Shown one piece after another: positions 1 to 6,875 of a DNA stretch of 10,570 bases. The stretch spans positions 1 to 10,570 of the forward strand of contig CALDZS010000233.1 in NCBI GenBank assembly GCA_937944065.1. The letters run 5' to 3'. Position numbers and translations under genes: made by a program. The stretch's first letter is position 1. Every line of letters begins with the position of its first letter. This stretch comes from an uncultured Amylibacter sp. (GTDB lineage: Bacteria; Pseudomonadota; Alphaproteobacteria; Rhodobacterales; Rhodobacteraceae). The notes beneath the pieces were generated by a model. It saw nothing but the letters and a program-made list of their open reading frames with translations. It had not been told where the DNA came from and did not search any database.

Positions 1-1683
1 CAGGCTGGATGTCAATATTGCACCCGCCAAGAACATCACGACGCCTTGGATCACGACCGGCATTGAAAATGGTGTCGCAAACCCGCGAATGGTGGTGACG
101 ACACCCGCCAACAGCAGTGCGGCGGTGGCAAATATCAACAACAACCGGATGATCCAATGAAGGCGTGTGCGTAGGAACGTAGATAGCCCTGTCAAGCCAC
201 GCGAGAAACGTCCAGCAACACCGCCCACGACGGGCAGGTAGACAAGTGCCACTAACAGACTGGCGGACAAAACGTAGATCAATGTGACAGGCAACATGCC
301 CATGAATTCACCTGGTACACCCGGCCAAAACAGCATCGGCAAGAATGCGCAAAGGGTTGTTGCCGTGGATGAAACGATTGGCCAAAACATGCGCTTGGCT
401 GCGGCGGCATACGCTTTCATTGGGCCGATGCCCTCGGTTATTTTCTTGTCTGCGTATTCAACCACCACAATGGCGCCGTCCACCAGCATCCCCACAGCCA
501 AGATCAGGCCAAACATCACGATGTTCGAAATAGTGATACCTGTGGTGCCCATAATGGCGAAGGCCAGCAAGAACGATGTTGGGATCGCAAAACCAACCAA
601 TAGTGCCGAACGTATGCCAAGTGCTGCAAGGATAACGATCATCACAAGCGCAATCGCGGTCAGAACCGAGCTCTCAAGTTGTTTGATCATCCCATCTACC
701 TGTACGGATTGGTCAGACGAGAAGTTCACAGTGATCGCATTTTGCAGCTCTGGCGGCCACAGGGCGACGGCCTTGTTCACTTCTTCTTTGACCAGCAGCA
801 CTGTGCCGATTAAATTCACGCCTTTGCGTTTGACGACCTGCAGTGCAACGGTGCTTTTGCCGTTGAACCGCGCCGTGCCCAAGCGATCCTCGAATGTCAG
901 ACGGATATCAGCCAAATCACCCAACGTGATGACGCGGTCGCCATTGACCTTGACGGGCAGGGCATAAACGTCCGCAGGTTCGTCAAAAGATGATGGGATT
1001 TTAAAGCTGAACGCGCCCTTAGGGGTTTCCAATTCGCCTGCCGCAATTAGCAAGTTGTTGTTGTTCACGACATTGATCAGCTCGCCCGCGGTGACGTTAT
1101 ACGCCTCGAGTTTCAGCGGGTCGATCAACACTTCGAGCATTTCATCACGGTGCCCAGCTAGGCCTGCTTCCAGTACGCCCGGCATCGCCTCTATCGTGTC
1201 TTGCAGACTTGTGGCAACGCGCAGCATGGTGCGTTCGGGCAGGTCACCAGACAAGGACACGACCACGATTGGAAATAACGAAAAGTTCACTTCGTTTATC
1301 GAATATTGCTCTGCCCCGTCAGGAAATTCTGCCTCCGCTTGGTTTACCTTGTCGCGCACATCCGCGATTACCGCACGTTTGTCCCAGCCAAATTCAAATT
1401 CCAAAGCCACGCCGCCATACCCCTCGGCGGCGGTGCCAGATATTTCTTTTAATCCATCCAGGCCCTTCAGCTTGGATTCCAGCGGTTTGACGATCAGTTT
1501 CTCGCTATCTTCGGCGGAAATGCCGGGGAAGGGGACCGATACGAACAAAGCGGGGATATCAATGTCAGGCTCGCCCTCTTTGGGCAGGCCGATATAGGCC
1601 ATCAGGCCAGCGGCCAGCGACATGAACACCAAAACGATGATCATGCGCGCGCGGTTAGAGGCCCAGTCGACGACACCGATCAT
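1..1683 (-). CDS. RND-family efflux permease, N-terminal 561 residues (runs off left edge)
   Basis: Inner-membrane proton-driven pump subunit that works with a periplasmic adaptor and an outer-membrane channel. The frame is open from the ATG at 1683 to the window edge with no stop. TM1 lies at about residues 14-32, followed by a PKEGEPDI motif typical of RND permeases. A large periplasmic porter region follows, then TM2 (338-357), TM3 (360-378), TM4 (387-408), TM5 (433-453) and TM6 (464-486). TM4 carries GMLVDGAIVVVE with the proton-relay Asp at residue 402; the next position is Gly403, where AcrB has a second Asp. VDG is also known in CzcA-like heavy-metal pumps, so the substrate cannot be told. 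Two hydrophobic stretches (510-530 and 541-560) follow TM6, more than the standard fold predicts. The start is fixed by a strong AAGGAGG 8 nt upstream. It is the second gene of the operon, 3 nt after the adaptor. Confidence 0.95.
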   Translation of the reverse strand, partial: MIGVVDWASNRARMIIVLVFMSLAAGLMAYIGLPKEGEPDIDIPALFVSVPFPGISAEDSEKLIVKPLESKLKGLDGLKEISGTAAEGYGGVALEFEFGWDKRAVIADVRDKVNQAEAEFPDGAEQYSINEVNFSLFPIVVVSLSGDLPERTMLRVATSLQDTIEAMPGVLEAGLAGHRDEMLEVLIDPLKLEAYNVTAGELINVVNNNNLLIAAGELETPKGAFSFKIPSSFDEPADVYALPVKVNGDRVITLGDLADIRLTFEDRLGTARFNGKSTVALQVVKRKGVNLIGTVLLVKEEVNKAVALWPPELQNAITVNFSSDQSVQVDGMIKQLESSVLTAIALVMIVILAALGIRSALLVGFAIPTSFLLAFAIMGTTGITISNIVMFGLILAVGMLVDGAIVVVEYADKKITEGIGPMKAYAAAAKRMFWPIVSSTATTLCAFLPMLFWPGVPGEFMGMLPVTLIYVLSASLLVALVYLPVVGGVAGRFSRGLTGLSTFLRTRLHWIIRLLLIFATAALLLAGVVTTIRGFATPFSMPVVIQGVVMFLAGAILTSSL

Positions 1684-1686
1684 GGT

Positions 1687-2877
1687 CTATTCCTCCTTAT
1701 ATGTGATATCCACAGGGCTACCTGTGACGACATATTCTTGGCCCAGAACAATTACATCTACAGACTGCGGCAGTCCCGTGACCCAGACCCCTTCGATTGT
1801 GTCGCGGATGATGGTGACGGGCATGAATTTTGCGTAACCGTTCACGGCAGCGCGGATGCCCAAACGGCCATCGCCGTCTAGGGTCAAGGCCGATTGCGGC
1901 AACAGATGCCCCTTGGTGCCTTCCAAATCGATATAGATGTCGGCAGTGGATCCGTCGCGAATTTTCAAATCGTCATTGGGAACCAACACTTCGACGCGGA
2001 AAGTCCGCGTCACCTGATCCGCAGAGCGCGAGACGAAGCTGACGGTGCCTTGCAATGTTTCACCCGAAATCAACACTGCCCCGGCAAGCGCGTTTTCTGC
2101 GATGCGTGCGACCTGTTGTTCGGTGGCATAACCAACCAGTTTGATGGGGTTCAACGCGATAACCCGTGCACACGGCGCCCCCGGTTGCAACAAGTCACCC
2201 AATTCTGCGCTGTCCGATTCCAACAATCCAGAAAACGGTGCGATGATTTTTAAGTGTTTGATATTGTTTTCCGCACGGATCACCGCCGCTTCGGCTGCTT
2301 CTAAGGTGGCTCTGCGACCGATTGCTTGGGTTTCAGATGCAAACCCCTTTTTCACCAGTTCTGCACTGGCGGCATTGTTCTTTTGGGCTTCTGCCAGTCG
2401 CGCACGTGCTTCGGCCAGATCCGATGCTTTGGTGCCCGGGTCCAGTTCGCACAGTAATTGACCTTCGGAAACCAAGGTTCCTTTGCGCAAGGGGGTAGAC
2501 GTGACTTGGCCAGAAGTTTCGGCCTTTACTTCAACAAATTTGAACGCACTGGTTTGGCCGCGTAACAGGATACCTGATCGCACATCTTGCTCCAATGACT
2601 TGCTGGCGAGTACGGAAACGGCCTTGTCTCTAGCGTTTTCAGCAACGGCATCTTTGGGCAAGTTGGCTTTGGCACTCTCCACCTCGGCTTTGGCCGCGGC
2701 CAGTGCAGCCTCTGCCTCGGCTTTGGTGGCCTCTGCCTTTGCGATATCTTCGTTGATTTTCGCCAGTACGGCGTCTTCGTCACCGTTGAAATAGGTCAAT
2801 AAATCATCACGCTTTAGGATTAGCCCAAGGATCAATGCGCAAACTGCAACTGCTGTTATCAAAGAGGAGAATTTCAT
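1687..2877 (-). CDS. RND efflux periplasmic adaptor (membrane fusion protein, HlyD/AcrA-like)
   Basis: Links the inner-membrane RND permease to an outer-membrane channel across the periplasm. It has 396 residues, usual for the family. Residues 1-22 form a hydrophobic N-terminal anchor with no clear lipobox, so it is probably an uncleaved membrane anchor. A first Ala/Glu/Lys-rich coiled coil lies at about 36-72. The first lipoyl half is at about 113-145 (VKAETSGQV...VSEGQLLCELD), an alpha-hairpin at about 150-205, and the second lipoyl half at about 206-235 (IIAPFSGLLES...GDLLQPGAP). A beta-barrel (240-320) and a membrane-proximal domain (325-396) complete it. The coiled coil ahead of the lipoyl domain is an addition to the standard AcrA layout. 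The start at 2877 has AAGG 6 nt upstream (2884-2887). It is the first gene of an operon with the RND permease. The substrate is unknown and no regulator gene is seen. Confidence 0.95.
   Translation of the reverse strand: MKFSSLITAVAVCALILGLILKRDDLLTYFNGDEDAVLAKINEDIAKAEATKAEAEAALAAAKAEVESAKANLPKDAVAENARDKAVSVLASKSLEQDVRSGILLRGQTSAFKFVEVKAETSGQVTSTPLRKGTLVSEGQLLCELDPGTKASDLAEARARLAEAQKNNAASAELVKKGFASETQAIGRRATLEAAEAAVIRAENNIKHLKIIAPFSGLLESDSAELGDLLQPGAPCARVIALNPIKLVGYATEQQVARIAENALAGAVLISGETLQGTVSFVSRSADQVTRTFRVEVLVPNDDLKIRDGSTADIYIDLEGTKGHLLPQSALTLDGDGRLGIRAAVNGYAKFMPVTIIRDTIEGVWVTGLPQSVDVIVLGQEYVVTGSPVDITYKEE
1692..1698 (-). promoter_or_regulatory. Ribosome binding site of the RND permease
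   Basis: AAGGAGG on the minus strand, 8 nt before the permease ATG, is the strongest Shine-Dalgarno in the window. It is embedded in the final Lys-Glu-Glu codons of the adaptor gene, so ribosomes finishing the adaptor uncover the permease start. This suggests tight translational coupling of the two pump subunits. Confidence 0.85.
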
Positions 2878-2912
2878 AATGAACCTTGGAATCTAAAAAC
2901 TGAAGTGAGCGA

Positions 2913-2941
2913 AGCTTACTCGCCCGTTTGACAAAGCTCAA
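2913..2941 (-). promoter_or_regulatory. Candidate promoter of the adaptor-permease operon
   Basis: On the minus strand TTGAGC (2936-2941) and TAAGCT (2913-2918) are separated by 17 nt, which would start transcription roughly 30 nt before the adaptor ATG. The -35 matches the consensus at 4 of 6 positions and the -10 at only 3, so this is weak support resting mostly on spacing and location. The -35 abuts the palindrome at 2941-2959. An imperfect inverted repeat (AGTGAGC-GAA-GCTTACT, 2904-2920) overlaps the -10. Confidence 0.3.
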
Positions 2942-2959
2942 CATCCGTATTGCGGATGT
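2941..2959. promoter_or_regulatory. Palindrome ACATCCG-N5-CGGATGT, candidate operator
   Basis: A perfect 7-bp inverted repeat with a 5-nt spacer in the divergent region between the efflux operon and panB. It touches the candidate -35 of the efflux operon and shares its last three bases (TGT) with the next palindrome. Dyad symmetry here suggests a binding site for a dimeric regulator. It could also fold as an RNA hairpin if transcribed, but no U-tract follows, so a terminator is unlikely. Confidence 0.5.
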
Positions 2960-2980
2960 GACCAATCGTCATCGGTCACA
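2957..2980. promoter_or_regulatory. 24-bp palindrome TGTGACC-N10-GGTCACA, candidate operator
   Basis: A perfect 7-bp inverted repeat with a 10-nt spacer that itself has partial symmetry (AAT...ATC). It overlaps the preceding palindrome by 3 bp and lies between the divergent efflux operon and panB. The size and symmetry suit a dimeric repressor such as a TetR-type efflux regulator (inference). The arms resemble CRP half-sites, but the spacing of TGTGA to TCACA is 14 nt rather than 6. Confidence 0.55.
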
Positions 2981-3053
2981 ATTAATTTACCCTCGCCATT
3001 TTACCTAAACTAGCGCAAACTGGCGAAAAGCCAGCAAGCAAAGGCCTGTTCAA

Positions 3054-3932
3054 ATGTCGACCCAAAGTACTCTGTCTAAAAAATCCGCGGTGGGTGACCC
3101 CGCACAAGTGTCTGAATCCATGCCCAAGCGGAAAAAGATGACCGTGCCTGCGTTCACAGCGCGCAAAGGCGGCGATCCGTTGGTGTGTCTGACGGCCTAT
3201 ACCGCGCATGTCGCACGGATTGTGGATGAACAGGCCGATATGATTTTGGTTGGTGACAGTCTAGGTATGGTGATCCACGGAATGCCGAACACGTTGGGCG
3301 TGACGATGGAGCATATGATTATGCACGGCCAAGCGGTGATGCGCGGTGCGGAAAAAGCGTTGGTTGTTGTCGATATGCCGTTTGGCAGTTTTGAAGAAAG
3401 CCCCGAAGTGGCGTTTCGCAATGCTGCGCGCATCGTCAAAGAAACGGGATGTACTGCGGTGAAGCTAGAAGGCGGCATGGAAATGGCCGATACCATTCGC
3501 CATCTGACCGCGCGCGGCATTCCAGTGATGGCGCATGTGGGGTTGATGCCGCAACAAACCAACACTGCAGGCGGGTTTAAAGCGGTGCGTGACACCGATC
3601 TGTTTGATGCAGTAATTGCGGACGCCAAAGCGGTCGAAGCGGCGGGTGCGTTTTCTGTTGTGGTCGAAGGTGTCGCGGTGAAACTGGCCAACAAAGTGAC
3701 CAAGGCAGTGGACATTCCTACAATCGGAATTGGTGCCAGTGCTGAATGCGATGGGCAAATCTTGGTATTCGAAGACATGATCGGTCTGTTCCCAAGGGTT
3801 CCAACCTTTGTAAAACGCTATGGTAATATGGAAGATATGATGCGTGATGCGGTGGAACGCTATGCAGGCGAAGTTCGCAGGCGCGAATTTCCAAACGAGA
3901 AATATACCTACAAAGCCAAAACCGACGAATAG
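3054..3932 (+). CDS. panB: 3-methyl-2-oxobutanoate hydroxymethyltransferase (PanB)
   Basis: Cytoplasmic enzyme that transfers a hydroxymethyl group from 5,10-methylene-tetrahydrofolate to 2-ketoisovalerate, giving ketopantoate, the first committed step to pantothenate and CoA. The Mg-binding aspartates are in VGDSLG (Asp68) and VVDMPF (Asp107), the substrate lysine in VKLEGG (Lys137), and the catalytic base in VVVEGV (Glu205). Their spacing matches E. coli Asp45, Asp84 and Glu181 closely. IPTIGIGAS and the DGQILV motif are also present. At 292 residues it is longer than the roughly 264 of E. coli; the excess is a polar N-terminal segment of 22 residues. The start at 3054 has AAGG (3041-3044) 9 nt upstream. 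A start at Met23 (3120) would give a typical 270 residues but has no visible Shine-Dalgarno. panC, often its partner, is not adjacent. Confidence 0.97.
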   Translation: MSTQSTLSKKSAVGDPAQVSESMPKRKKMTVPAFTARKGGDPLVCLTAYTAHVARIVDEQADMILVGDSLGMVIHGMPNTLGVTMEHMIMHGQAVMRGAEKALVVVDMPFGSFEESPEVAFRNAARIVKETGCTAVKLEGGMEMADTIRHLTARGIPVMAHVGLMPQQTNTAGGFKAVRDTDLFDAVIADAKAVEAAGAFSVVVEGVAVKLANKVTKAVDIPTIGIGASAECDGQILVFEDMIGLFPRVPTFVKRYGNMEDMMRDAVERYAGEVRRREFPNEKYTYKAKTDE

Positions 3933-3972
3933 ACCCACGAATTTGGTTTCATTTCAAAAGACCCGTCAATTG

Positions 3973-3981
3973 TGATATGAT
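3973..3981 (+). promoter_or_regulatory. Extended -10 promoter for the lipoprotein gene
   Basis: TG-A-TATGAT (3973-3981) fits the extended -10 pattern, with the hexamer one mismatch from TATAAT. The -35 region (TTTCAA, 18 nt upstream) is poor, which is tolerated by extended -10 promoters. Transcription would begin near 3988. It suggests that the lipoprotein gene is transcribed independently of panB. Confidence 0.5.
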
Positions 3982-4004
3982 CGGAATCAATTCAAAGATC
4001 CGAT
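3980..4004. repeat. Inverted repeat at the predicted transcription start of the lipoprotein gene
   Basis: ATCGGA (3980-3985) pairs with TCCGAT (3999-4004), and TC (3987-3988) pairs with GA (3997-3998) across a one-base bulge, enclosing an 8-nt loop. It overlaps the end of the -10 hexamer and the likely start site, so it could be an operator. It is less likely to act as a leader hairpin because the start site falls inside it. Confidence 0.35.
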
Positions 4005-4025
4005 TGCCATAATTCAGGAGCGTTT

Positions 4026-4670
4026 ATGCCTAATCCCGTTATTAAGACGTGTGCCATCCTGACCAGTTTTGGTTTACTGTCTGGGTGCACAGGCGAGGTA
4101 CCCTTTGGGCTGATCGATCCTGTTAGATCAGATTTCGCAACAGTGTCTGCAACGGGCGTCATTGATGTCGAAATTACCAATGATCTGCAATTTGTTACCG
4201 ACACAAATGTCTCTGGCGCGGGCGGATATACTGCGGTGGCTGGCAGCAACGACACTTATTTCGGCGCTTATGCAGGGTTGATGGATGGCACCGATATGGG
4301 CGCCCCGGTAACTGGGTCTTCTACCTTAACTGGTACATGGAAAATTGCTGGCGTGACCAATATCGCGCGCGGAATCACTGCCACAACTGGTGACGTGTAT
4401 ACGAATTCTGGGTCTGTTACTCTAAATGTGGACTTTGCCAATCAGACGTTGAAAACAGCACTTTCGATACCAACGACGATAGACCGTTTGACGGTTGATG
4501 CAGACATCAATGCGACGAACTTGTCTGGCACAGTGAAATATCGCCCAGAAACCAGTGCGGCCAGCGCATCTGGAACGCTACAAGGTCTTGTTGGTCAAGG
4601 CGGCGCCATGGCTGTGTTCCACGGCGAAGAAATTAGCGATGTGTTTGCTGGTGGTTTACAGGCGAATTAG
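4026..4670 (+). CDS. Small lipoprotein, possible TbpB/fHbp-like beta-barrel
   Basis: Predicted envelope lipoprotein of 214 residues. The N-terminus has a short signal peptide ending in the lipobox LLSGC with the lipidated Cys at residue 21. The mature part is rich in Thr, Ser, Gly and Asn with alternating hydrophobic residues, as in beta-strand proteins, and has no transmembrane helix. The C-terminus (GLVGQGGAMAVFHGEE... FAGG) resembles the last strands of the TbpB/factor-H-binding-protein barrel group, in which a Gly-rich strand precedes a short Phe/Gly motif. That link is from pattern memory and uncertain, and the ligand is unknown. The start has AGGAG 5 nt upstream (4016-4020) and its own extended -10 promoter. 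It lies 93 nt after panB and 96 nt before the yfgM-like gene, so it is probably its own transcription unit or the head of the next one. Confidence 0.85.
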   Translation: MPNPVIKTCAILTSFGLLSGCTGEVPFGLIDPVRSDFATVSATGVIDVEITNDLQFVTDTNVSGAGGYTAVAGSNDTYFGAYAGLMDGTDMGAPVTGSSTLTGTWKIAGVTNIARGITATTGDVYTNSGSVTLNVDFANQTLKTALSIPTTIDRLTVDADINATNLSGTVKYRPETSAASASGTLQGLVGQGGAMAVFHGEEISDVFAGGLQAN

Positions 4671-4753
4671 GCGACTGAATTTGCCACGCGTTTGCGCGCC
4701 ATTATCTGCTTGGATTACCCCGTCATTTTACGCTAGTGTCCCGCAAGGACGCC

Positions 4754-4759
4754 AAGGAG
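4754..4759 (+). promoter_or_regulatory. Ribosome binding site deciding the GTG start of the yfgM-like gene
   Basis: AAGGAG sits 7 nt before the GTG at 4767, the ideal spacing. A nearer ATG at 4763 is only 3 nt from it and leads to a stop after three codons (ATG CGT GAG TAA). The GTG start is therefore the functional one for the long frame. Confidence 0.75.
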
Positions 4760-4766
4760 AAGATGC

Positions 4767-5456
4767 GTGAGTAATACCGACAGTTTCATCGAAGAAGTCA
4801 GCGAAGAAGTACGCCAAGATAAACTATACGCCATATACAAGAAATATGGCTGGATTGCTGGCTTGTTGATCGCGTTGATCATTGGTGGTGTGATCTATTC
4901 TGAATGGTCAAAGGCCTCGGCTGCGCGCACGGCGCAAGCAAACGGTGACGCTTTGGTTGCGGCCCTGGATATGGATGATCCTACAGCCCAAGCAAGTGCG
5001 TTGGAAGCAATTGCGCAAGACGCAACAACCGCAAAACCGTTGATCGAAATTCAACGTGCTGCAGTGTTGGCTGACGCAGGTAAAATTGACGAGGCGGGTG
5101 CGGTTTTGAACGCAATGGCCGTCTCGCCTGATACACCGAAAATCTATCGCGAGTTGGCAGCATTAAAGGCCGTGATCTTGCTTGGATCAAAAATGGACAG
5201 TGAAAAGCGTCATGCGGCTTTGGATGCGATGATCCGCGCCGAAGCCCCGTTTCGCACGATTGCAATGGAACAAAAGGCACTGGCCTTTGTCGATGATGGC
5301 GACCTTAAACAAGCTACTGGTCTGCTGACGCGCCTGTTGTTGGAACCCGAAGTGCCGCCAGCCTTGCGCGCACGGGCTGAACAAACACTTGTCGCACTGG
5401 GCGGAGAAGTGCCTGAAATCGCGCAAACGCTTTCGGACGCGGACGGATTGCAGTAA
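4767..5456 (+). CDS. YfgM-like tetratricopeptide-type membrane protein
   Basis: Predicted single-pass inner-membrane protein of 229 residues with a cytoplasmic acidic N-terminus, one TM helix (about 27-45, starting GWIAGLLIALIIGG) and a periplasmic alpha-helical domain. The N-terminal part (FIEEVSEEVRQDKLYAIYKKYGW) is typical of the YfgM/TPR_21 family. The helical domain (from about 55) has Ala/Leu-rich TPR-like pairs such as LADAGKIDEAGAVLNAM. E. coli YfgM associates with the SecYEG translocon and periplasmic chaperones; the same role here is inferred from the fold and from the gene order yfgM-bamB-der, which E. coli shares. The start is GTG with a strong Shine-Dalgarno. bamB follows after 38 nt, so the two are probably cotranscribed. 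I saw no convincing promoter in the 96-nt gap before it. Confidence 0.88.
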   Translation: MSNTDSFIEEVSEEVRQDKLYAIYKKYGWIAGLLIALIIGGVIYSEWSKASAARTAQANGDALVAALDMDDPTAQASALEAIAQDATTAKPLIEIQRAAVLADAGKIDEAGAVLNAMAVSPDTPKIYRELAALKAVILLGSKMDSEKRHAALDAMIRAEAPFRTIAMEQKALAFVDDGDLKQATGLLTRLLLEPEVPPALRARAEQTLVALGGEVPEIAQTLSDADGLQ

Positions 5457-5494
5457 GTTAATCGCGGAATTACCTGAATAAGGGCTATAAGACT

Positions 5495-6814
5495 ATGAAA
5501 CAGCATATGTTAATCAAACTGGTTGCCAGTGCAGCAGTGGCCCTGACCCTTGGTGCGTGTGACAAGCGCGACAAAGAAGACATTTTGCCAGGTGTGCGTT
5601 TGAACATCGATGGCGAAGTTGTTTCTGAACAGTCATTCGATCAATCCCCCTCTCGTGCGATTTCGTTGCCAACCATGTCTGCGAATGCGGACTGGACGCA
5701 CCGAAATGGCAATGCCAGCCATTCTATCCGCCATCCGTTTTTGTCTAGCGCGCCCAGCCTGCGCTGGTCCAGAGATATCGGTTTGGGCAACACAAAACGC
5801 GCTTTCTTGTCGGCTGATCCAATTGTAGCTGACGGCCGTATTTTCACACTGTCATCGGATGGTCAGGTCACAGCCTTGTCACCGTCAGGTGCACAAATTT
5901 GGACGCAAGCTTTGGCGCTGCAAAGCGATCAACGCCATATCATTTCGGGCGGCGGTCTGGCATACGGCGGCGACCGCCTATTTGTCACAACAGGGTTTGG
6001 CGATGTGTTCGCCGTTAATCCTGCCACTGGCACGGTGAATTGGCGTCATAAATTGAACCAAGCAGCGTCAGGTGCACCGGTTTATTCCAACGGCAAGGTC
6101 ATCATCGTATCAGGCAATTCTGCCGTGACCGCGTTGCGCGCGGACAATGGCCGCATCTCTTGGTCTCGTGACACACAACAGTCTGCAACGGGACTATTGG
6201 GCGCTGGTGGGGCAGCTGCCGCTGGTCGCGTAGCCTATATTCCATTCGCGACAGGTGAAGTAACGGCGACCTTGGTTGAAAGCGGCTTTCAGTTGTGGAC
6301 GCAAGCCTTGTCAGGCGGCCGCGCTGGTGTTGCACGTGAATTCGTGAACGCGTTTTCGGGCGAGCCTGTAGTGACCAACGACACGGTTTATGTTGGCACC
6401 CAAGCGGGCAAATTAACCGCGATCAACAAACGCACGGGCGAGCGTCGCTGGACGATAAACGACGGTGCCTTGGCACCCGTATGGCCGGTCGCTGGCTCTT
6501 TGTTCATGTTGTCGGATGAAAACAAATTAAAACGTCTCGACGCGTCAGACGGATCAGAAATCTGGTCAGTTACGCTACCTTCTTTTGGCAAACCTGAAAA
6601 AGCCAAAGATCACATCGCGTATTTCGGGCCGATTTTGGCAGGTGGACAGATTATCTTGGCAAGTACCGACGGCATATTACGCAAGTATGACCCTGCAAGC
6701 GGATCGTTTGTCGGTCAGTTGTCTGTGCCAGATGGCGCGGCGGCGACCCCCGCAGTGGCAGGCGGTATTCTGTATGTTCTGTCGTCCACGGGTACATTGC
6801 ACGCTTTCCAATAG
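5495..6814 (+). CDS. bamB: Outer-membrane assembly lipoprotein BamB
   Basis: Lipoprotein of the BAM complex, which inserts beta-barrel proteins into the outer membrane. The signal peptide ends in LTLGAC with the lipidated Cys at residue 22. About eight PQQ-like beta-propeller blades are visible, each with a hydrophobic strand, a Gly turn and a terminal Trp, for example RIFTLSSDGQVTALSPSG followed by IWTQ, RLFVTTGFGDVFAVNPATG followed by WRH, and TVYVGTQAGKLTAINKRTG followed by RRW. The last blade is ILYVLSSTGTLHAFQ. At 439 residues it is somewhat longer than E. coli BamB (392), the excess being partly a linker of about 35 residues after the Cys. The start has AAGGG about 10 nt upstream. It lies between the yfgM-like gene and der, the same order as in E. 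coli. Quinone binding is not expected in this family. Confidence 0.95.
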   Translation: MKQHMLIKLVASAAVALTLGACDKRDKEDILPGVRLNIDGEVVSEQSFDQSPSRAISLPTMSANADWTHRNGNASHSIRHPFLSSAPSLRWSRDIGLGNTKRAFLSADPIVADGRIFTLSSDGQVTALSPSGAQIWTQALALQSDQRHIISGGGLAYGGDRLFVTTGFGDVFAVNPATGTVNWRHKLNQAASGAPVYSNGKVIIVSGNSAVTALRADNGRISWSRDTQQSATGLLGAGGAAAAGRVAYIPFATGEVTATLVESGFQLWTQALSGGRAGVAREFVNAFSGEPVVTNDTVYVGTQAGKLTAINKRTGERRWTINDGALAPVWPVAGSLFMLSDENKLKRLDASDGSEIWSVTLPSFGKPEKAKDHIAYFGPILAGGQIILASTDGILRKYDPASGSFVGQLSVPDGAAATPAVAGGILYVLSSTGTLHAFQ

Positions 6815-6875
6815 GCTCAATTGGGTCTATGGGGGGCTAACACTAGCTAATCACATTGAATTCATAGGCAAACCC

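Noticed and set aside
284..1597. Long plus-strand open frames opposite the RND permease
   Set aside because: Low-complexity Ser/Thr/Pro-rich antisense translations of a clear RND gene; no domain or ribosome binding site.
2928..2933. Perfect TTGACA -35 on the plus strand for panB
   Set aside because: No acceptable -10 at 16 to 18 nt spacing. TAAACT at 3006-3011 is a possible -10 but has no matching -35.
2941..2959. Intrinsic terminator
   Set aside because: The stem is AT-containing and short, is not followed by a U-tract on either strand, and lies upstream of both genes.
2957..2980. CRP/FNR site
   Set aside because: TGTGA and TCACA are present but separated by 14 nt rather than the 6 nt of a CRP site.
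3197..3938. Minus-strand open frames opposite panB
   Set aside because: Antisense shadows; panB motifs on the plus strand are unambiguous.
4555..4770. Small plus-strand frame spanning the end of the lipoprotein gene and the gap before the yfgM-like gene
   Set aside because: Mostly a shifted-frame shadow of the lipoprotein; no ribosome binding site at its ATG and no recognisable sequence.
6585..6875. Upstream extension of the der reading frame by 97 codons
   Set aside because: It lies inside bamB in another frame and has no homology to Der; the family begins at the ATG at 6876.
6815..6875. Promoter or terminator between bamB and der
   Set aside because: TTGGGT (6821) and TAGCTA (6844) have the right spacing but poor matches; no stem-loop with a U-tract is present.
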